Shown here: piece by piece, positions 45,914 to 58,055 of the stretch | How positions within the stretch are numbered: the stretch's first letter is position 1 | Layout: each line of letters begins with the position of its first letter | Source of the DNA: Escallonia rubra | Lineage: Eukaryota; Streptophyta; Magnoliopsida; Escalloniales; Escalloniaceae | Assembly (NCBI GenBank): GCA_033065855.1 | Contig: JAVXUO010002656.1 | Location: forward strand, 1 to 64,000 | Length of the DNA stretch: 64,000 bases | Direction: 5' to 3' | Made by a program: the position numbers and the translations under genes | The notes under the pieces: generated by a model | The model's input: the letters and a program-made list of their open reading frames with translations, nothing else | What the model was told of the DNA's origin: nothing | Databases searched by the model: none

Positions 45914-47680
45914 TACATTAGATTGCGCAAGGAAAAGACATTAATTATACATCCTTCTATTTATTTCAAAAAATCCAAATGAAAAACATAATCCTTCCTC
46001 ACATCATGAAATCGAAAATCTGCTAAGCTCGTAATCATCTCCCATGTATGTGAGTTGGGAAAAATATTTTTCAAGTAATTTTTCGCAATAAATTTCATCA
46101 TCATATAAGCCACAATATAATAAATCATCCACATGATAATTTAAAACAATATAAAATTGCACCATGCAATTAAGTGTGCAAGGACTCCATTGAGCCCTAT
46201 TGACATTCTAATAACTTATGCTAAGAAAATTCTGGCTTGAATAATGTGCGTGCGAAATTACATCCCGTACAAGGCTTTCTGGAAAAATACAGGGAAATAA
46301 TAGAATACAACATCTTTGAAAATCCTATTACAAACTACTCCAATAAAACAAATGGAGATGCCGCACAACACATTATTCTCAAAAGAATTTTCTTAAAACA
46401 AGAGTAAACACATTAAACATAAGTTTCTTTAGAATGCCAATCTAATATTCATCCATTTAACCTAAAACTAGCATGCTCAAATAACAAGTTAAAGGGTAAT
46501 AAAATGGATGAATATGCCACATTCTCCTTCCAAGGAAAACGGGTGACAATGCCTTGAAAAAATAAATGGTTTAAAAGTGTGGACTTACCAAAAAACCCAA
46601 CAAATATAACTCAAAAGGATATTTAAACCATAACACAAATCAAGGCAAGCATGTAACAAATTAGACATAATTTATCTATGTCATATAACTCTCCAAAAAT
46701 ATTTATTGCTACTCACGAAGTGCAAAAAATAATATTTACGCAATATTCGTATTTTTGGAAACCACAAAAGTACCAATAAAATACTCACAAATGACCAAAA
46801 ACCGAGAGATAAATTCTTAAAAGATGACAAACAGTAAATTTGACCCTAATATATCCTCTGGAATTAAAGAAAAACAAATTTGTGTATATAAAACTAATTT
46901 CTTTAGAAAAAGTCCTTTAAAAATTAAATATAACACAAACAGAGGATATAAAGGTAATTTAACACAATCAAAAAAAAAAAATTCAGAAGCCAATATTCCA
47001 CTCGCTGGTGCATGCAGGCAACGCGCGCGCGTAGAGGCGCGTGAAAACAGCTTCGCGAGGAGCGCGTGCGGACGCGTGATCTCAGCCTCGGCTGGCGCGT
47101 GGGAGCGCGTGGCTGCTTCTGATGACTCGTAACGGCGCGGCTTGACGCGCGTGCGGCGCGTGGTCGGCTGACTTGGCGCGTGTCGCGCGTCTGCGGCTCG
47201 GCTTGAGCGCGTGGAGCGCGTGGAGACACTGTTCATCTTCTTCGTGAAAAACCCTAATTTTTCAGCCGCCGTCATGCCGCGATGCCAACTTCCGAAGGCC
47301 ATATCTCTCTTGTTTTTAAGCCAAATAATACGTGCCATATATCCTTGGAAAGCTTATACGACATAGATTAATAATGTACCAACTGATCATGATAAAAATA
47401 GAATATCATGCTCCGAATTTGAGTCCCAAAACTCGAAAAAACCACAGTTTTCTTGAAAAATAAAATCGTGATATCTCACAAATCATGCATCCAATAATCA
47501 CGAAAATTTATGGAGTTCATCCTCAACTATAGGAGAACAAAAGCATATAATTATTTTTCAGAAAACATGCTGAATAAATTTTGAATTTTAATAATGGGTC
47601 CCATACATGTATCCGGAAAAAATTACAACATGCATATAATTTATTCTAGCATGTTAAAGGCGAATCAACAAGTAATCATG
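45914..47680 (-). other. long untranslated leader of the copia element
   Basis: About 1.7 kb between the primer-binding site and gag with no supported gene. It contains a striking CpG-rich GCGCGCG-type patch (47010-47230) in otherwise AT-rich DNA. Confidence 0.6.
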
Positions 47681-47692
47681 CTCTGATACCAA

Positions 47693-48135
47693 TGTTGAAT
47701 AACGATTTAATGCGCTTACCACATAACGTAATGGGTTCGGAAACATACCGTACAAAGTCCCCGACAATTCGGCCGTAGGGCCTTTGTTGTTCCGAGCCCC
47801 CAACACGCTTAATCTTTTTCACAAGTATGAAAAGAGCTACTAGAGTCGAGGTCTTCATCCACGAACCAAATCCTAGAGCTTGGTGATTGCTCTAGAGAGA
47901 GTGCTATAGAGAGGGATTATTGCTATGACCTCTGACTTATTGGGATATCTCTAGCCTTTATATAGAGATACAATTAGAGACTGACTTTACCTCAAACTCT
48001 TAGGAGATAAAGATGTATTTACCTCAAACACTTAGGAGATAAATATCCTTTAATTAACTGTAATAATCCAAACTAACAAATACGCATTATCTGTTAGTGG
48101 GCGGATAATGGGTCCACTGACCCAATTTATTAACA
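47693..48135 (-). repeat. copia 5' LTR
   Basis: 443 bp, partner of 40835-41279; the primer-binding site adjoins it internally. Confidence 0.93.
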
Positions 48136-48140
48136 AGTAG

Positions 48141-49950
48141 AATAGATAAATAATTATTTTAAATTCAAGTAAACCAAATCCCATTAAAACCGACCATGTT
48201 TCATCCAATTTCACAATATAAGCTTAAATCTAGTCAAAATTCCATGAAAGTCAAATTTTTTTTTTTATATTTCAAAGAATAACGGAGTGCTTAAAATGAA
48301 ATTCTATTAGTTCCATGATTCTTCATGTTCGGTGTTAGACACCATTTCCTTGAAGCTTATAAAAGAAAACCAACCAGTTTACCAAGACATATTACCTTGC
48401 ACGTACCAAAACCATAAAGTAGATAAGCAATTGATATTGTTATCTGCGTGCCATCATGGGCAGTGGCCCATTTCCTGTCAGATAGATAGTTCGACATATC
48501 AAAGCATCCCAATACCTGAGTCAAAAAGTAAAAGAATGTAAGGTGCCTTGAATGTAAGGTGCCTTTTTTTTTTGTAGTGAAGATTAAAAATATATACCAA
48601 AAATAATGGAGGATTATAAAACATGCGAAAAGAGTAAATAAAAAACATACGGATGACTTCTTATCCGGTAGGCATTGCAATAAAATAAACCTATAACAAC
48701 AATAACTAAAATAAAACCAAGTTATATTAAAAATTTTAATTTTTTTTTCATGGATAATTGCCAACTAACCAACTAAATACAAAATAACACCAATTAAAAG
48801 AGGATAAGTAATAACTAACAAGATAAAGACTAAAGCCACATCCAATCAAGAAAGAACACCAGTTGCCAGCAACCAACCCAAACTTCAGACACCTGTCTTC
48901 GTCACTGACACGATGTCTCGATCCTCGTGCATCCCGTCGGCACTGAAAATGCCACCCTTTTCGTCCATCTTCCCGTCGCTGCCCAATCCCAAATGGCACT
49001 ACCATAGCAGAGCCCATCAAAAACCCAAATGGAATTGCCAAAACAGAAACTTTTGGACAAGATGCCCTCGCTGACGAATCAAAACCAGTGAAAGCACCCC
49101 AACCCAAGACCACCATGGACCACCATCAATTACCGACCAAAGCTACCTTTGCCCTACCTCTTGACAAACTAACCTAATTCAAACACAACAACAAAAGGCA
49201 AACTCTAACCAGCTTCAATAAAAAAACACATGACCTTTCTAAATCTAGGGAGAAGGGGGAAATTAAACCCTTGAAGATCTAGACTCTTCAAACCATCTCC
49301 AACCCAAGGACGCACCTGCCTCTCACCCATCAACCACCAATTCAATCAAGGTAGCACCCCTAGGAGTCGACAGCTTCAACCCACAACCAACACCACCCTA
49401 TCACTAGCACCAAAAAACTGAGAAAATCCTATCGAACTGAAGGCAGACCATCGTGAAGAGTGAAGACGACAGCGTCGAACCCACCGAAGAGCCCCAAAGA
49501 AAAAACCCTAATAAATAGTTGTTCTAATCTACCACGTCACCACCCATTGGGAAAACCGGCGATAGTGACAGAGACGAAGACGGAGAGGGGAGAGAGTTGT
49601 AGCAGCAAAAGGGCTTTTTTCTATTTTTGCCTTTCTCAGAGAGAGGAAACATTTACTTGAATCTATATACACATGAATGTATATACACATGAATGTAAGG
49701 TAAATGACCTAACAAGATATGTAATCATTTGTTCCAAAAATAGATTGTTTCAATGCACTAAATGCCCGGTAGCAGAATAGTCCCAAAACTCCCGACGAGC
49801 ACCTCCTTTCTTGGGTATAGATTTTGCATGCATAAACTTCAGAGGAAGAACGTGAAACAATTAGTAAAGTAACTACAAATACAGCAATAATGAAGGTCTA
49901 TAAAACAATTGTCGTCATTAAATTTAATTAAATTTAATGACAATTTATTT
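48141..49950. other. intergenic DNA; putative non-autonomous retroelement at about 48740-49640
   Basis: A T-run near 48735 could be a minus-strand poly-A tail. The right part (CTACCACGTCACCACCCATTGG near 49530) loosely resembles 31335-31360. No reverse transcriptase or gene was seen. Confidence 0.25.
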
Positions 49951-49952
49951 TA

Positions 49953-50256
49953 CTCCTCCGTCCTTAATTAATTGATCATATTTTCTTTTTAAGCTGTTCT
50001 AAAAAGATTGATCACTTTTTAAATTTAAAAAGATTCCATCTGAATTTTTTCGTATTTACTCTTTATACATTTTTTTATTTTATTTCTCTCTCCACATTTA
50101 ATCGTCGACCAACACATTTTTTTCCTCATGAATCTCTTTCTTCTCTCCCTCTTTCTTTCTCTCTCTTCAGGTAGAATGAGAAACTCATAAAATATTATCT
50201 ATATCCTAAATAAGTGTCTAAGTCAAACATGATCAATTATTTAGGGACGGAAGGAG
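49953..50256. mobile_element. Stowaway-type MITE (Tc1/mariner)
   Basis: 304 bp with terminal inverted repeats CTCCTCCGTCC / GGGACGGAAGGAG and extended inner complementarity (TTGATCAT). It is flanked by TA on both sides (49951-49952 and 50257-50258). Non-coding; mobilised by mariner transposases in the family. Confidence 0.9.
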
Positions 50257-50258
50257 TA

Positions 50259-51059
50259 TAACTTAACAGTTTCAGTCTTCTTCAGAACTAAACTCTTGTG
50301 TTCATATCATGCTCGTCTAAGAAAATCATAAAACACTGGAAGCAATTTGCGACTTTGATGGCTCTACTATATATATGAAGCCGACAAAATTAACAGCCCA
50401 AACAGTGTGAAGGCTTGCAAGTTCTTCCAACGGCAAGAAGGGAGTATATAGTTATTCTTGGTAAACCCTTTTCTCACTCATATTCAACAAGTTAATTAAA
50501 TTGTATATGACCAACATGCAACAACTAAATATGACCAACATGCAGAATGGACATGTCACATGTTAGACTTTAACAGTTAAATGATACATCTGCCTAACTC
50601 GCTTGCTATTGTGGGAATATTAATTGATCTTACTAGCTTTGCAACAAAGATGAAGGTCATATGTAGTGTGCCTGTGACAAAGAATAAGGTTTCCCACTGA
50701 ACTGTGCAAGCAGTGTCACCAGATATCTTTCTGTTTAGCATGATATGCATTGTTTGGATCATCATCTAACTGCTTCAGTTTTTAGAGAAAATGGTATCAA
50801 AGCTACGCTTTGACAAGGTCCTAAGTTACACTGTTCCAGCTTATCGTCGGTCCCCATTTAGGTTAGTTATGTATGAACATTGTTTACTTGTGGAACTTTT
50901 ATGGTGCTGTATATTGATATTGTTCTTATTGATTTATCTCTTCACGTGCAATTATGGGCTTATAGAGAATTATGCATGATAGGCATTATAGGACTAACTT
51001 TCCAGCAGCTTAGGCTTTTAGTTATGAAATAGTTAGTTAACAGTTTCTCTCGAAACAAT
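50259..51059. other. intergenic DNA, nothing recognised
   Basis: AT-rich with short unconvincing frames only. Confidence 0.5.
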
Positions 51060-52135
51060 GGATTAATTCTCCTCTCCCCCCAAAATTCCCCCTACGCCGA
51101 ACCTCTCTGTGTCTCTAAAATTCGGTGCTCCGTCACCACCTCCGGTTTCCTCCGGCGGGTGGTCACATGGTAAGAATGTTGTCTTTCTTGTTTGTGTGCC
51201 TTGTATGAGTTTAGGGTTTTAATTTGGCATTTGTGGTTGATGCGGCGGGTGGCCTTCACTATAGGTAGCAGAGCTATGGCCGGTGGGTCTTTATGATAGG
51301 CATCGAAGCCAAGTTGTGGTGAGGGTCACTGGGTATGGTTGTCCAGGCTTGGCTGGTTGCTTGGCAATCGAGTGTGGGTGTTCATGGGTCAGAGAGGATG
51401 AGTGTGGCTGGTCCCTCCATTGGGGTGTTTATGTGGTGGTTTTAGGTCGAAGAACGCTACAGTGGGAGCATGGTGGTTGTGGGTCGGCAAATAAGAGGTG
51501 AGTCTGGGTCAAAGGAATTTCGCTTTTAGGATTTATTTCCCCTTCCCCCCTAATTGCTTCCCCATTCCCTCTTTGTTCCAGAAGGGTGAGATTGGCTCGA
51601 TTTAGGTGGTGGCGATGGTGCTTCAGTGCAACTTGTGATGGAGGTGAAAGTGGCTCTATGGGGCTATGGTAGTGGTGGATGTCTGGGGTAAATTTGCATG
51701 GTGGAGGGAAATTCAGCTTGTGGTGGTGGCTGCCCGGTGGTGGTTGGCCGATTGTAATTGTAGTTCAGTGGTTCTTGGCGGCGGGGTGATGGGCTGGTGG
51801 TGATATGCTCCGGCGAGGCAATCAGTGTACCAAGCGACGTAGTGCGAGTTGGCGTTACGGTCTGGGAGGCGAGACAACGGAACGATGGCCAAAAACTACC
51901 GAGATTCTGGCACTGGCGTGGGTGCACGAAGATCGAGGTTTGATGCAGCATGCAGCGTTCGGACTAGTGATTGGTCTTCGAGATGGCAGGTGGCAGTTGG
52001 GGGTGTCGTGTTGTTTGTAGTTTATTGCCTGTTTTTATTTTGGTTTTCTTGTTCTTAGTTAGTAGCTATTTGTTTTGTTGGTTGAAATTTATTATGTTTT
52101 TAGGTGATTTTCAAATTTTTTGCTAGTTAAAAACT
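51060..52135 (+). mobile_element. putative non-autonomous retroelement, plus strand
   Basis: Starts with a C-rich leader and CCGGTTTCCTCCGGCG, continues GGTGG-rich, and ends in a T-rich stretch before a TA repeat. It shares its beginning with the reverse complement of 31355-31385. No coding domain; ends uncertain. Confidence 0.25.
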
Positions 52136-52268
52136 TTATATATATATATATATAAGGGAGCCGATCCACACCCACCGGTGGAGAAATAACAATTTCCCCA
52201 CCATAATCTAGTCATCCACGTATAGTCGTGGATGGCCCAGATCTGTATTTTTTTTTTTTTTTAAAGTT

Positions 52269-52714
52269 GCAACCGCCGCTCTTTCAAGCGGTTGCAAAAA
52301 TGGACAAAAATGTCCCGGAAAGCTGAAAAAACCCCAACCGCAAGAAAGACTAGCGGTTGGGGCCCACATTTCCCCCAACCGCTACAAAGTGTAGCAATTG
52401 GTGATGATTGCAATTTCCTTCCAACCGCTACACTTTGTTGCGGTTGGTGATGATTGCAATTTTTTTTTTCTTTTGGCCGTGAGACATTTTTTCTAATGAT
52501 GCCCAACCGCCACTAAGTGTAGCGGTTGGTATCATGACTTTTTTATTTATTTTTGCTTTTGGCCGTGAGACATTTTTTCTAATGATGCCCAACCGCCACT
52601 AAGTGTAGCGGTTGGTATCATGACTTTTTTATTTTTTTGCAGCCTTAAACTTTGTCATAACAAGACAAAGTGGCTCCACCATAGTCCCCAACCGCTACTC
52701 TTTGTAGCGGTTGG
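52269..52714. repeat. six dyads of MULE B terminal region
   Basis: Dyads start at about 52269, 52375, 52421, 52503, 52589 and 52688, with arms CCAACCGCYAC / GTAGCGGTTGG around a 5-nt centre; the last has perfect 11-bp arms. The inner core CCGCTA-N7-TAGCGG is the same as in MULE A although outer arms differ. An ~86-bp tandem duplication contains the fourth and fifth. Confidence 0.88.
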
Positions 52715-52820
52715 CATCTTTTTATTGCACAACTTCCTTTCGGGCATGAGCCACAAGGACAAAGTGGCCCCACCTAGCATAGTGTGGAGGTTGGTATCAC
52801 AAGCCAAATAGTCCCCAAAT

Positions 52821-53100
52821 TTTTCTAGCATGTCCGAAATGTTGCTTTGATCAAATTATCGTCCACTTCACTGACACACACTCACGGGTCTTCTTTCTTC
52901 TCTTTCCCTCACTTTTCTCTTTTTATAATCCGTTCTCCCCAACTCTTTCTGGACATAACCCTCTCTTTCAGTCTCCATCATCTTTCCCAACTCTTTCTTC
53001 CATCTTCTTCATACTCCAAATCTTATCTACATAATCTCTACGATAACATAAACAAAAAAACTCTACGCTAGAAGATCGGTGGATAACCGCTAGAAGATTA
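52821..53100 (+). promoter_or_regulatory. leader/promoter region of the MULE B PMD-Ulp1 gene
   Basis: Pyrimidine-rich (TTTCTTCTCTTTCCC, CTCTTTC repeats) sequence between the terminal dyads and the CACTA C insertion. Its position matches the leader of the MULE A gene; CACTA C separates it from the coding region. Confidence 0.35.
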
Positions 53101-53465
53101 GTGCACCACAAGAAAATATGTATTTGGCGACGGATTTTTAGCGACGGAAGGTATTCCGTCGCTAAAAATGTCTTTAAGCGACGGAATATACCGTCGTTAA
53201 AACTCCGTCGCCAAATACTATTACCAACGGAAGACACCGTCGGTAAAAGTATTTTGCAACGGAGTTTTAACGGCGGACTTTTAGCGACGGATCTACCGTC
53301 GCTAAATATTTTTATAAAATTAGTAATTTTGAGTTTTTTTTTAAATTATTTAAACGACGGAATAAAACCGTCGCTAAAGAGTCTGTCGCAAAAAGTCTTT
53401 ATAATAATACATTCACCGACGGAGTTTTAGCGACGGTATTATTCCGTCGCTAAATATCCTCCATT

Positions 53466-55578
53466 TAAAAACCCATCTGGTTTCTTTCTCTCTCCCCGTT
53501 CTCTCTCTGAATACCTGCTCTCACCCACGCACCGCCGTTCTCACCTCCGGCAACCATTCTCTACGGCGACCCAGCTCCGGCGACACTCCCGTCCCCCACC
53601 CGACGCCGCGCCACCAAGCCTTGCACTCCGGTCGTGCCACAAAGCCCTCCACTATCGCCGCGCAACGCAACCCACCACCGTCGCCGCGCAACGAAACGGA
53701 ACACTGCCGCCGCACCACCAACGCCGCTGCCATCGTACCCACCTCGAGATTTGTATGTCAATTGTCTTCAATTTAGGTTACATGCCCTAAATTATGCCTG
53801 GTTTATTTAGATTTGTATGTCAATTTAGGTTCAATTTTTTGTTAATTTGTCAATTGCCCTAAATTAGAGTACTCATCACTAATATACTAGTTATAGTGAT
53901 ATTTAGGTTCATTGTATACTGACTGATACGAGATTTGTACTGCAAGAGTGTATTTGTATGTAAGCTTTTGAAAGCATGCAGAGCTCTTCAGAGTGGCCTT
54001 TGAATGGGAAGAAGACATTTAAGGAGAAGAACTTGAGTGTGTGTGTGTGTGTGTGTGAAGAGATTAGTGTCAAGAACTTGTTTTTACGATAAACCTAATG
54101 AATTAAAAACAAACATTCGCCTAACTATATGCTACAACGTTCTGTAGAAATTCTGTAGGTTCATCGGTGATAGATAGTAATGCAAAAGTCTACGTAACCT
54201 GCTTACATCTTAACTTATGTGGACAACTATGCTCAATCAGTTTCAAACACCTTTCCATGGTTATGACTTAATCCAAATATAGTAGTAGTAGTAGTAGTAA
54301 TTAGGTGTGACATACTTCAGTTTGTGGTGCAAATATCTTTCAATTCGTAGAGAAGTGTACGTAGATGTTAAATGGTGCGTTGCATGATGCATGCACATGG
54401 GGTATCGAAGTGTACATTGGTTTACTTCTTAACAAAGGTTATTTGTTAAGATTGAGAGATGGCAAGACGTAGGCTGGACATGAAAGCCATTTTAATTAGA
54501 TCCTCCTCCTCAAATGGATACTGTTAAATAAATAAAATGTTAGAAAAGAGAGAGACATATCGATCCTCAGCGCATATGGTGGAGGGAGATGCAGTAGAAG
54601 CAATGGCGGATGTTGTGGATGATGCTTTTGATATCCCGAGGCACGGCATTGCATTGCGTTTGCAGAGAGAGAAAAAGGGAGATAAAACTGGGGGCCCCTC
54701 CACCAACCAAACCCCCATAGCCGCCCCACCTCCCCTCCCCTCCCCCCTTTCTTTCACACACATACACACACACGAACAAAACAAGTAGCGACGACTAGGA
54801 GCGCTTGAGATCTTCTGATGTACTCTCGCCGTCTCATTTTGAGTGTCATGCTTTCGACTTTAGTCGGTTCCAAAGTATATAGCAAGCTAGTGCATTACAT
54901 TTTCTTATGTATTATCCCTAAAAAATAGGGTGATCACATCTAATGCGTTTTCTTGAAACTTTTGCATTGCGTTTGCAGAAAATATATAGCAAGCTAGTAT
55001 CCCAATTTCGAAGTTACTAAGCATATTTAGCGACCATCATTTATCGCTATAGGGAAACAGGAGACAGGGGAGGAATTATAGGCTTTTCCTACGTTATTGG
55101 GTTGCAACTATAGATTTTCTTTTGAGTAATGAGTTTCAAGCATCAAGAATATAATGATTGAACAAATTAAAAGACTACAAAAGCATTTTAGCGACATTTG
55201 AAAGCTGCCAATGTGACTAACACACATCTTGTAATCTTTGCAAATTTGCAAAGGCTGCCACCGAAGTTTGAAGCTACAAGTGAAGTGGATTCATATGCTT
55301 GTAGGCAAAAAAGCGGATTATATTTTGCTTCTTACTCAGGACTTTATCGCACAACAACATTTTGCTTCTTACTTTCCGTGACATAGGTGGCTATTTGGGT
55401 GGTGAAATGATGATGTGCGTAGTTGAGATTTTTGTGGTAGTCATTTTAGCTACAACTCACTGTGGATCTGTTTTTTTAGCATCACTTTAACATAATTTGA
55501 TAGATTTAATTCAGCTATGAAATTGATGCTCGTCGATTGAATAATCATCGATTGGTTTTTCATGTTAAAGTAGGTTAA
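53466..55578. other. CACTA C interior, non-coding
   Basis: GC-rich CGCCG segment (53515-53740) that could be a captured host exon or leader, then AT-rich DNA with (GT)n near 54038-54057 and (TAG)n near 54283-54300. A CTCTCGCCGTCTCATTTTGAG stretch near 54823 resembles one end of a Stowaway-type MITE. No supported gene. Confidence 0.4.
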
Positions 55579-56015
55579 ATGGCTTCTGCTTCGGTGAACA
55601 GGGACGTTTCAGTCAACAGGCACTTCTTCAAGGTCATGATGCCTGGTTTTCATACAGAACTTGTATGTCATCCCGCTTTCTCTATGTTTTCGTGTGTGTT
55701 AAAAGTTTTATCTTTGGTTAAAAACTTACATGTCTTCCTGTATTATGAATATGTTAGGCCATACCGGTAGCATTTTGGCGATTGCTTACCACATTGAGAT
55801 TTGAAGCAACTTTAACCAGCCGCAAGGGGTCATGGCTTGTTAAATTAAAGAAGAAGGTTGGCCAAGAGGTTCTTTGCTTCGAAGAGGGTTGGAACGAATT
55901 CGTGCAACAACATGACCTCCATCTAGGAGACTTTGTAGTCTTTCAACACATGGGGCAAATGCGTTTTCAAGTCAGCGTGTTTGATCAAAGCACTTGTGAA
56001 AAGCCTTTCCCCTAA
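55579..56015 (+). CDS. minimal B3 DNA-binding domain protein (CACTA cargo)
   Basis: Exons 55579-55662 and 55758-56015 join in phase 0 across a GT-AG intron and encode 113 aa. The B3 domain spans nearly all of it: HFFKVMMPGFHTEL, IPVAFWRLL, SWLVKLKKK, EEGWNEFVQQHDLHLGDFVVFQH, FQVSVFDQSTCEK. Size, intron position and phase match the B3 gene in MULE A. Shared residues include VMMPGF, EGWN.FV.QH.L.LGDFVVF.H and STCEK. The frame is open. Sequence-specific DNA binding is the family role; whether it serves the element (for example at subterminal repeats) is inference. A REM-type host gene is the likely ultimate source. Confidence 0.85.
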
Positions 56016-56596
56016 TGTTGAATTCTGAGGCGTAATTAGACAATATTTTACATTAATCGCATCGGATATGTACATTTTGAACAATGTTGTGAACATTGAC
56101 TATTTGTTTGATAATTTTAGGTTGTTAATTGTGACTTCAAGATCGATGATTTGTTAATCGATGATTTTAGATTGTTAATCGTGCATTTGATATATTGAGA
56201 TTGTTGACGGAGGATGGGACCCAATTGGTTTGAATTTTTTATTACAGGTTTGGGCATTAAAAAATTAAAAAAATGACTTTAACTTTTAGCGACGGATTAA
56301 TTCCGTCGCTAAACATTTTATCCCGTCGCTAATTTCGTAAAAAAGAAAATAAATTAAAGTACGTAAAACATAATTAGCGACGGATATTCCGTCGCTAATT
56401 AACAAATAAATCCGTCGCCAAAAGTTCTATATTAGACGACGGATTTTATAATTCCGTCGCAAAACTTTTAGCAACGGCCTTTTATACGAGGGACTTTTAG
56501 CGACGGTAATTCCGTCGCTAAAAGTTTTAGCGACGGAATATAGGCCTTTAGCGACGGGAAAATCCGTCGCTAAATACCTTATTCCTTGTAGTGGTG

Positions 56597-57034
56597 GAAT
56601 TTTTTTTAAAATATATCAAGTTTAAAGCAAGTAAGTATTTTGAATTTTCTTATAATTCAATGTTAATTTCAAATTGTTCTTACCATAATTGTTCTTACCA
56701 GTGGGTTGTTTAAATTGTGTTATGCTTAAATTGTTCTTACCATAGTCTCAAATTCGTATTTTTTAGAGTTTGAAATTAAGGATTGAACTAGCGTTTAGGT
56801 TATGAAATTAGAAGTTTACTTGATATTAGAAATTATGATTTTTTTTTTCAAGATTGAGGTTTTTTTAGGGCTCCAACATTATGGGTTTTTTTTGGATTCA
56901 AAATTGGTGATTTTTAAGATGTCAAAATTAGGGTTTTTTGGGATACAAAATTGGGAGTTTTTAGTTTATTCAAGATGGGCGGTTTTTTAGGGTGTCAAAA
57001 TTAGAGTTTTTTATGATTCTCGAAATTAGAGTTT
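56597..57034. other. AT-rich MULE B sequence
   Basis: Repeats of AAAATTRGGRTTTTTTRGG-like phrases (56860-57030, resumed at 57865-57980). These resemble an intron or spacer of MULE B interrupted by the LTR fragment. No gene. Confidence 0.45.
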
Positions 57035-57859
57035 ATTAGCGAATATTCATTCGAAATCCAAAAATAGTGATTGTAGACTCAAATCGAAGAGAACGAAAAC
57101 GAAACAAAAATCAGATCAATCGGAGATCGGATGAGTTAGATATGAATTGGTCAAATTTTTTAGATAAAAACTTAATAGCACGAAGATCGATAAAACTTTT
57201 TAAAAGAAATAGTCACACGGAAGTGACACGTGGCGTGTCCTTTCTCTATAAATTCTGAAACCAATCCCTCACGAATGACAACTTATAAAATTAAGATAAA
57301 AAAGGACAACTGTCCTTTTCTTTATAGAAAAGGCAGCCACTGTTCTTAAAAAAAAAACCGATAGCTCGACTCGACTGTTCGTAAGAATTTTATATTTTTT
57401 TTAAAAAGTCAAAGACCGATCGAAGAGAGATGCGGGACTAAAATTTTTTAAAATATATTTTTGACCCCAAACAAAGAACGGAAAGACACAAAGTTATGGT
57501 GAACAACTTTTTACGATAAAACAAACACATAATTTTATAAATCACATTAGAACTGTCTTTAACGCAACTTACAAGACAGTAAAACAAGATCATTGATAAC
57601 ATTACAAAAAGCGTGATGATCAACAATAGGCTCAGAAGCAAATTCAATTTTGAAATCAAACGAAGATGCAAAGATTCTCGTGTATGAAACGAAAAGACGG
57701 CGTAACAACCCCTTATTTTGATAAAACGAATATCATGTCGTAAATCTCCTGTTTATCTTAGATCGTTACTTCAAAGTAAAGAACATCATGTCAAAAATTC
57801 AAAAATATAATAATTTTGAACTGTTCTTTACACAAGTACCCAAAACCCGGGGTATTACA
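57035..57859 (-). mobile_element. truncated LTR fragment, same family as 34747-39309
   Basis: The right end CCCGGGGTATTACA is the reversed LTR start. The left part (GCGAATATTCATTCGAA...GACTCAAATCGAAGAGAACGAAA) is the reverse complement of about 38310-38400. The other LTR end is missing. A fossil fragment without coding capacity. Confidence 0.7.
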
Positions 57860-58055
57860 TTTATGGATTCGAAAATTGCGGTTTTTTAGGGCGTCAAAAT
57901 TAGGATTTTTTATTAGATTTTATTAGGGCTTCGAAATTGGCGATTTATTCGGGCTTCAAAATTAGGATTTTAGGATTACGTGTTCTCATTTAGTTTTGGA
58001 ATGTAAATATTATGGACGCTAAGTTGGTTTACGATTATATTTTGTTCTTAGAGAT

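Larger units (their letters stand above)
40835..48135 (-). mobile_element. Ty1/copia LTR retrotransposon, broken fossil
   Basis: LTRs at 40835-41279 and 47693-48135 (TGTTGAAT...TTAACA), flanked by the 5-bp duplication AGTAG. On the minus strand a primer-binding site TGGTATCAGAGC (complement of initiator Met tRNA) lies just inside the 5' LTR (about 47681-47692) and a purine tract just before the 3' LTR. Parts in copia order: gag about 45392-45913, integrase about 44440-45186, reverse transcriptase about 42864-44459, RNase H about 42380-42860. The LTRs differ at roughly 25 positions by eye (~6 per cent), suggesting about two million years at the usual plant rate. The coding region is broken in several places and probably lacks some sequence. 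Confidence 0.93.
53104..56593 (+). mobile_element. CACTA C: CACTA element carrying a B3 gene
   Basis: It begins CACCACAAGAAAATATG (one change from CACTACAAG), ends TTCCTTGTAGTG, and is flanked by the 3-bp duplication GTG (53101-53103 and 56594-56596). Dense TTTAGCGACGGA/CCGTCGCTAAA subterminal arrays occupy 53120-53460 and 56283-56580. Before the right array it shares ATTACAGGTTTGGGCATTAAAA with CACTA D and E. No transposase; the only gene is the B3 cassette. It inserted between the terminal region and coding region of MULE B. The well-preserved arrays suggest it is younger than CACTA D and E. Confidence 0.9.

Noticed and set aside
46817-47338. 173-codon Arg/Ala-rich frame in the copia leader
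   Set aside because: Depends on the GCGCG patch; no gag or other similarity and it lies in the untranslated leader.
54536-54790. 82-codon frame near 54.5 kb
   Set aside because: Short, overlapped by several frames on the other strand, no domain, inside non-coding CACTA C interior.
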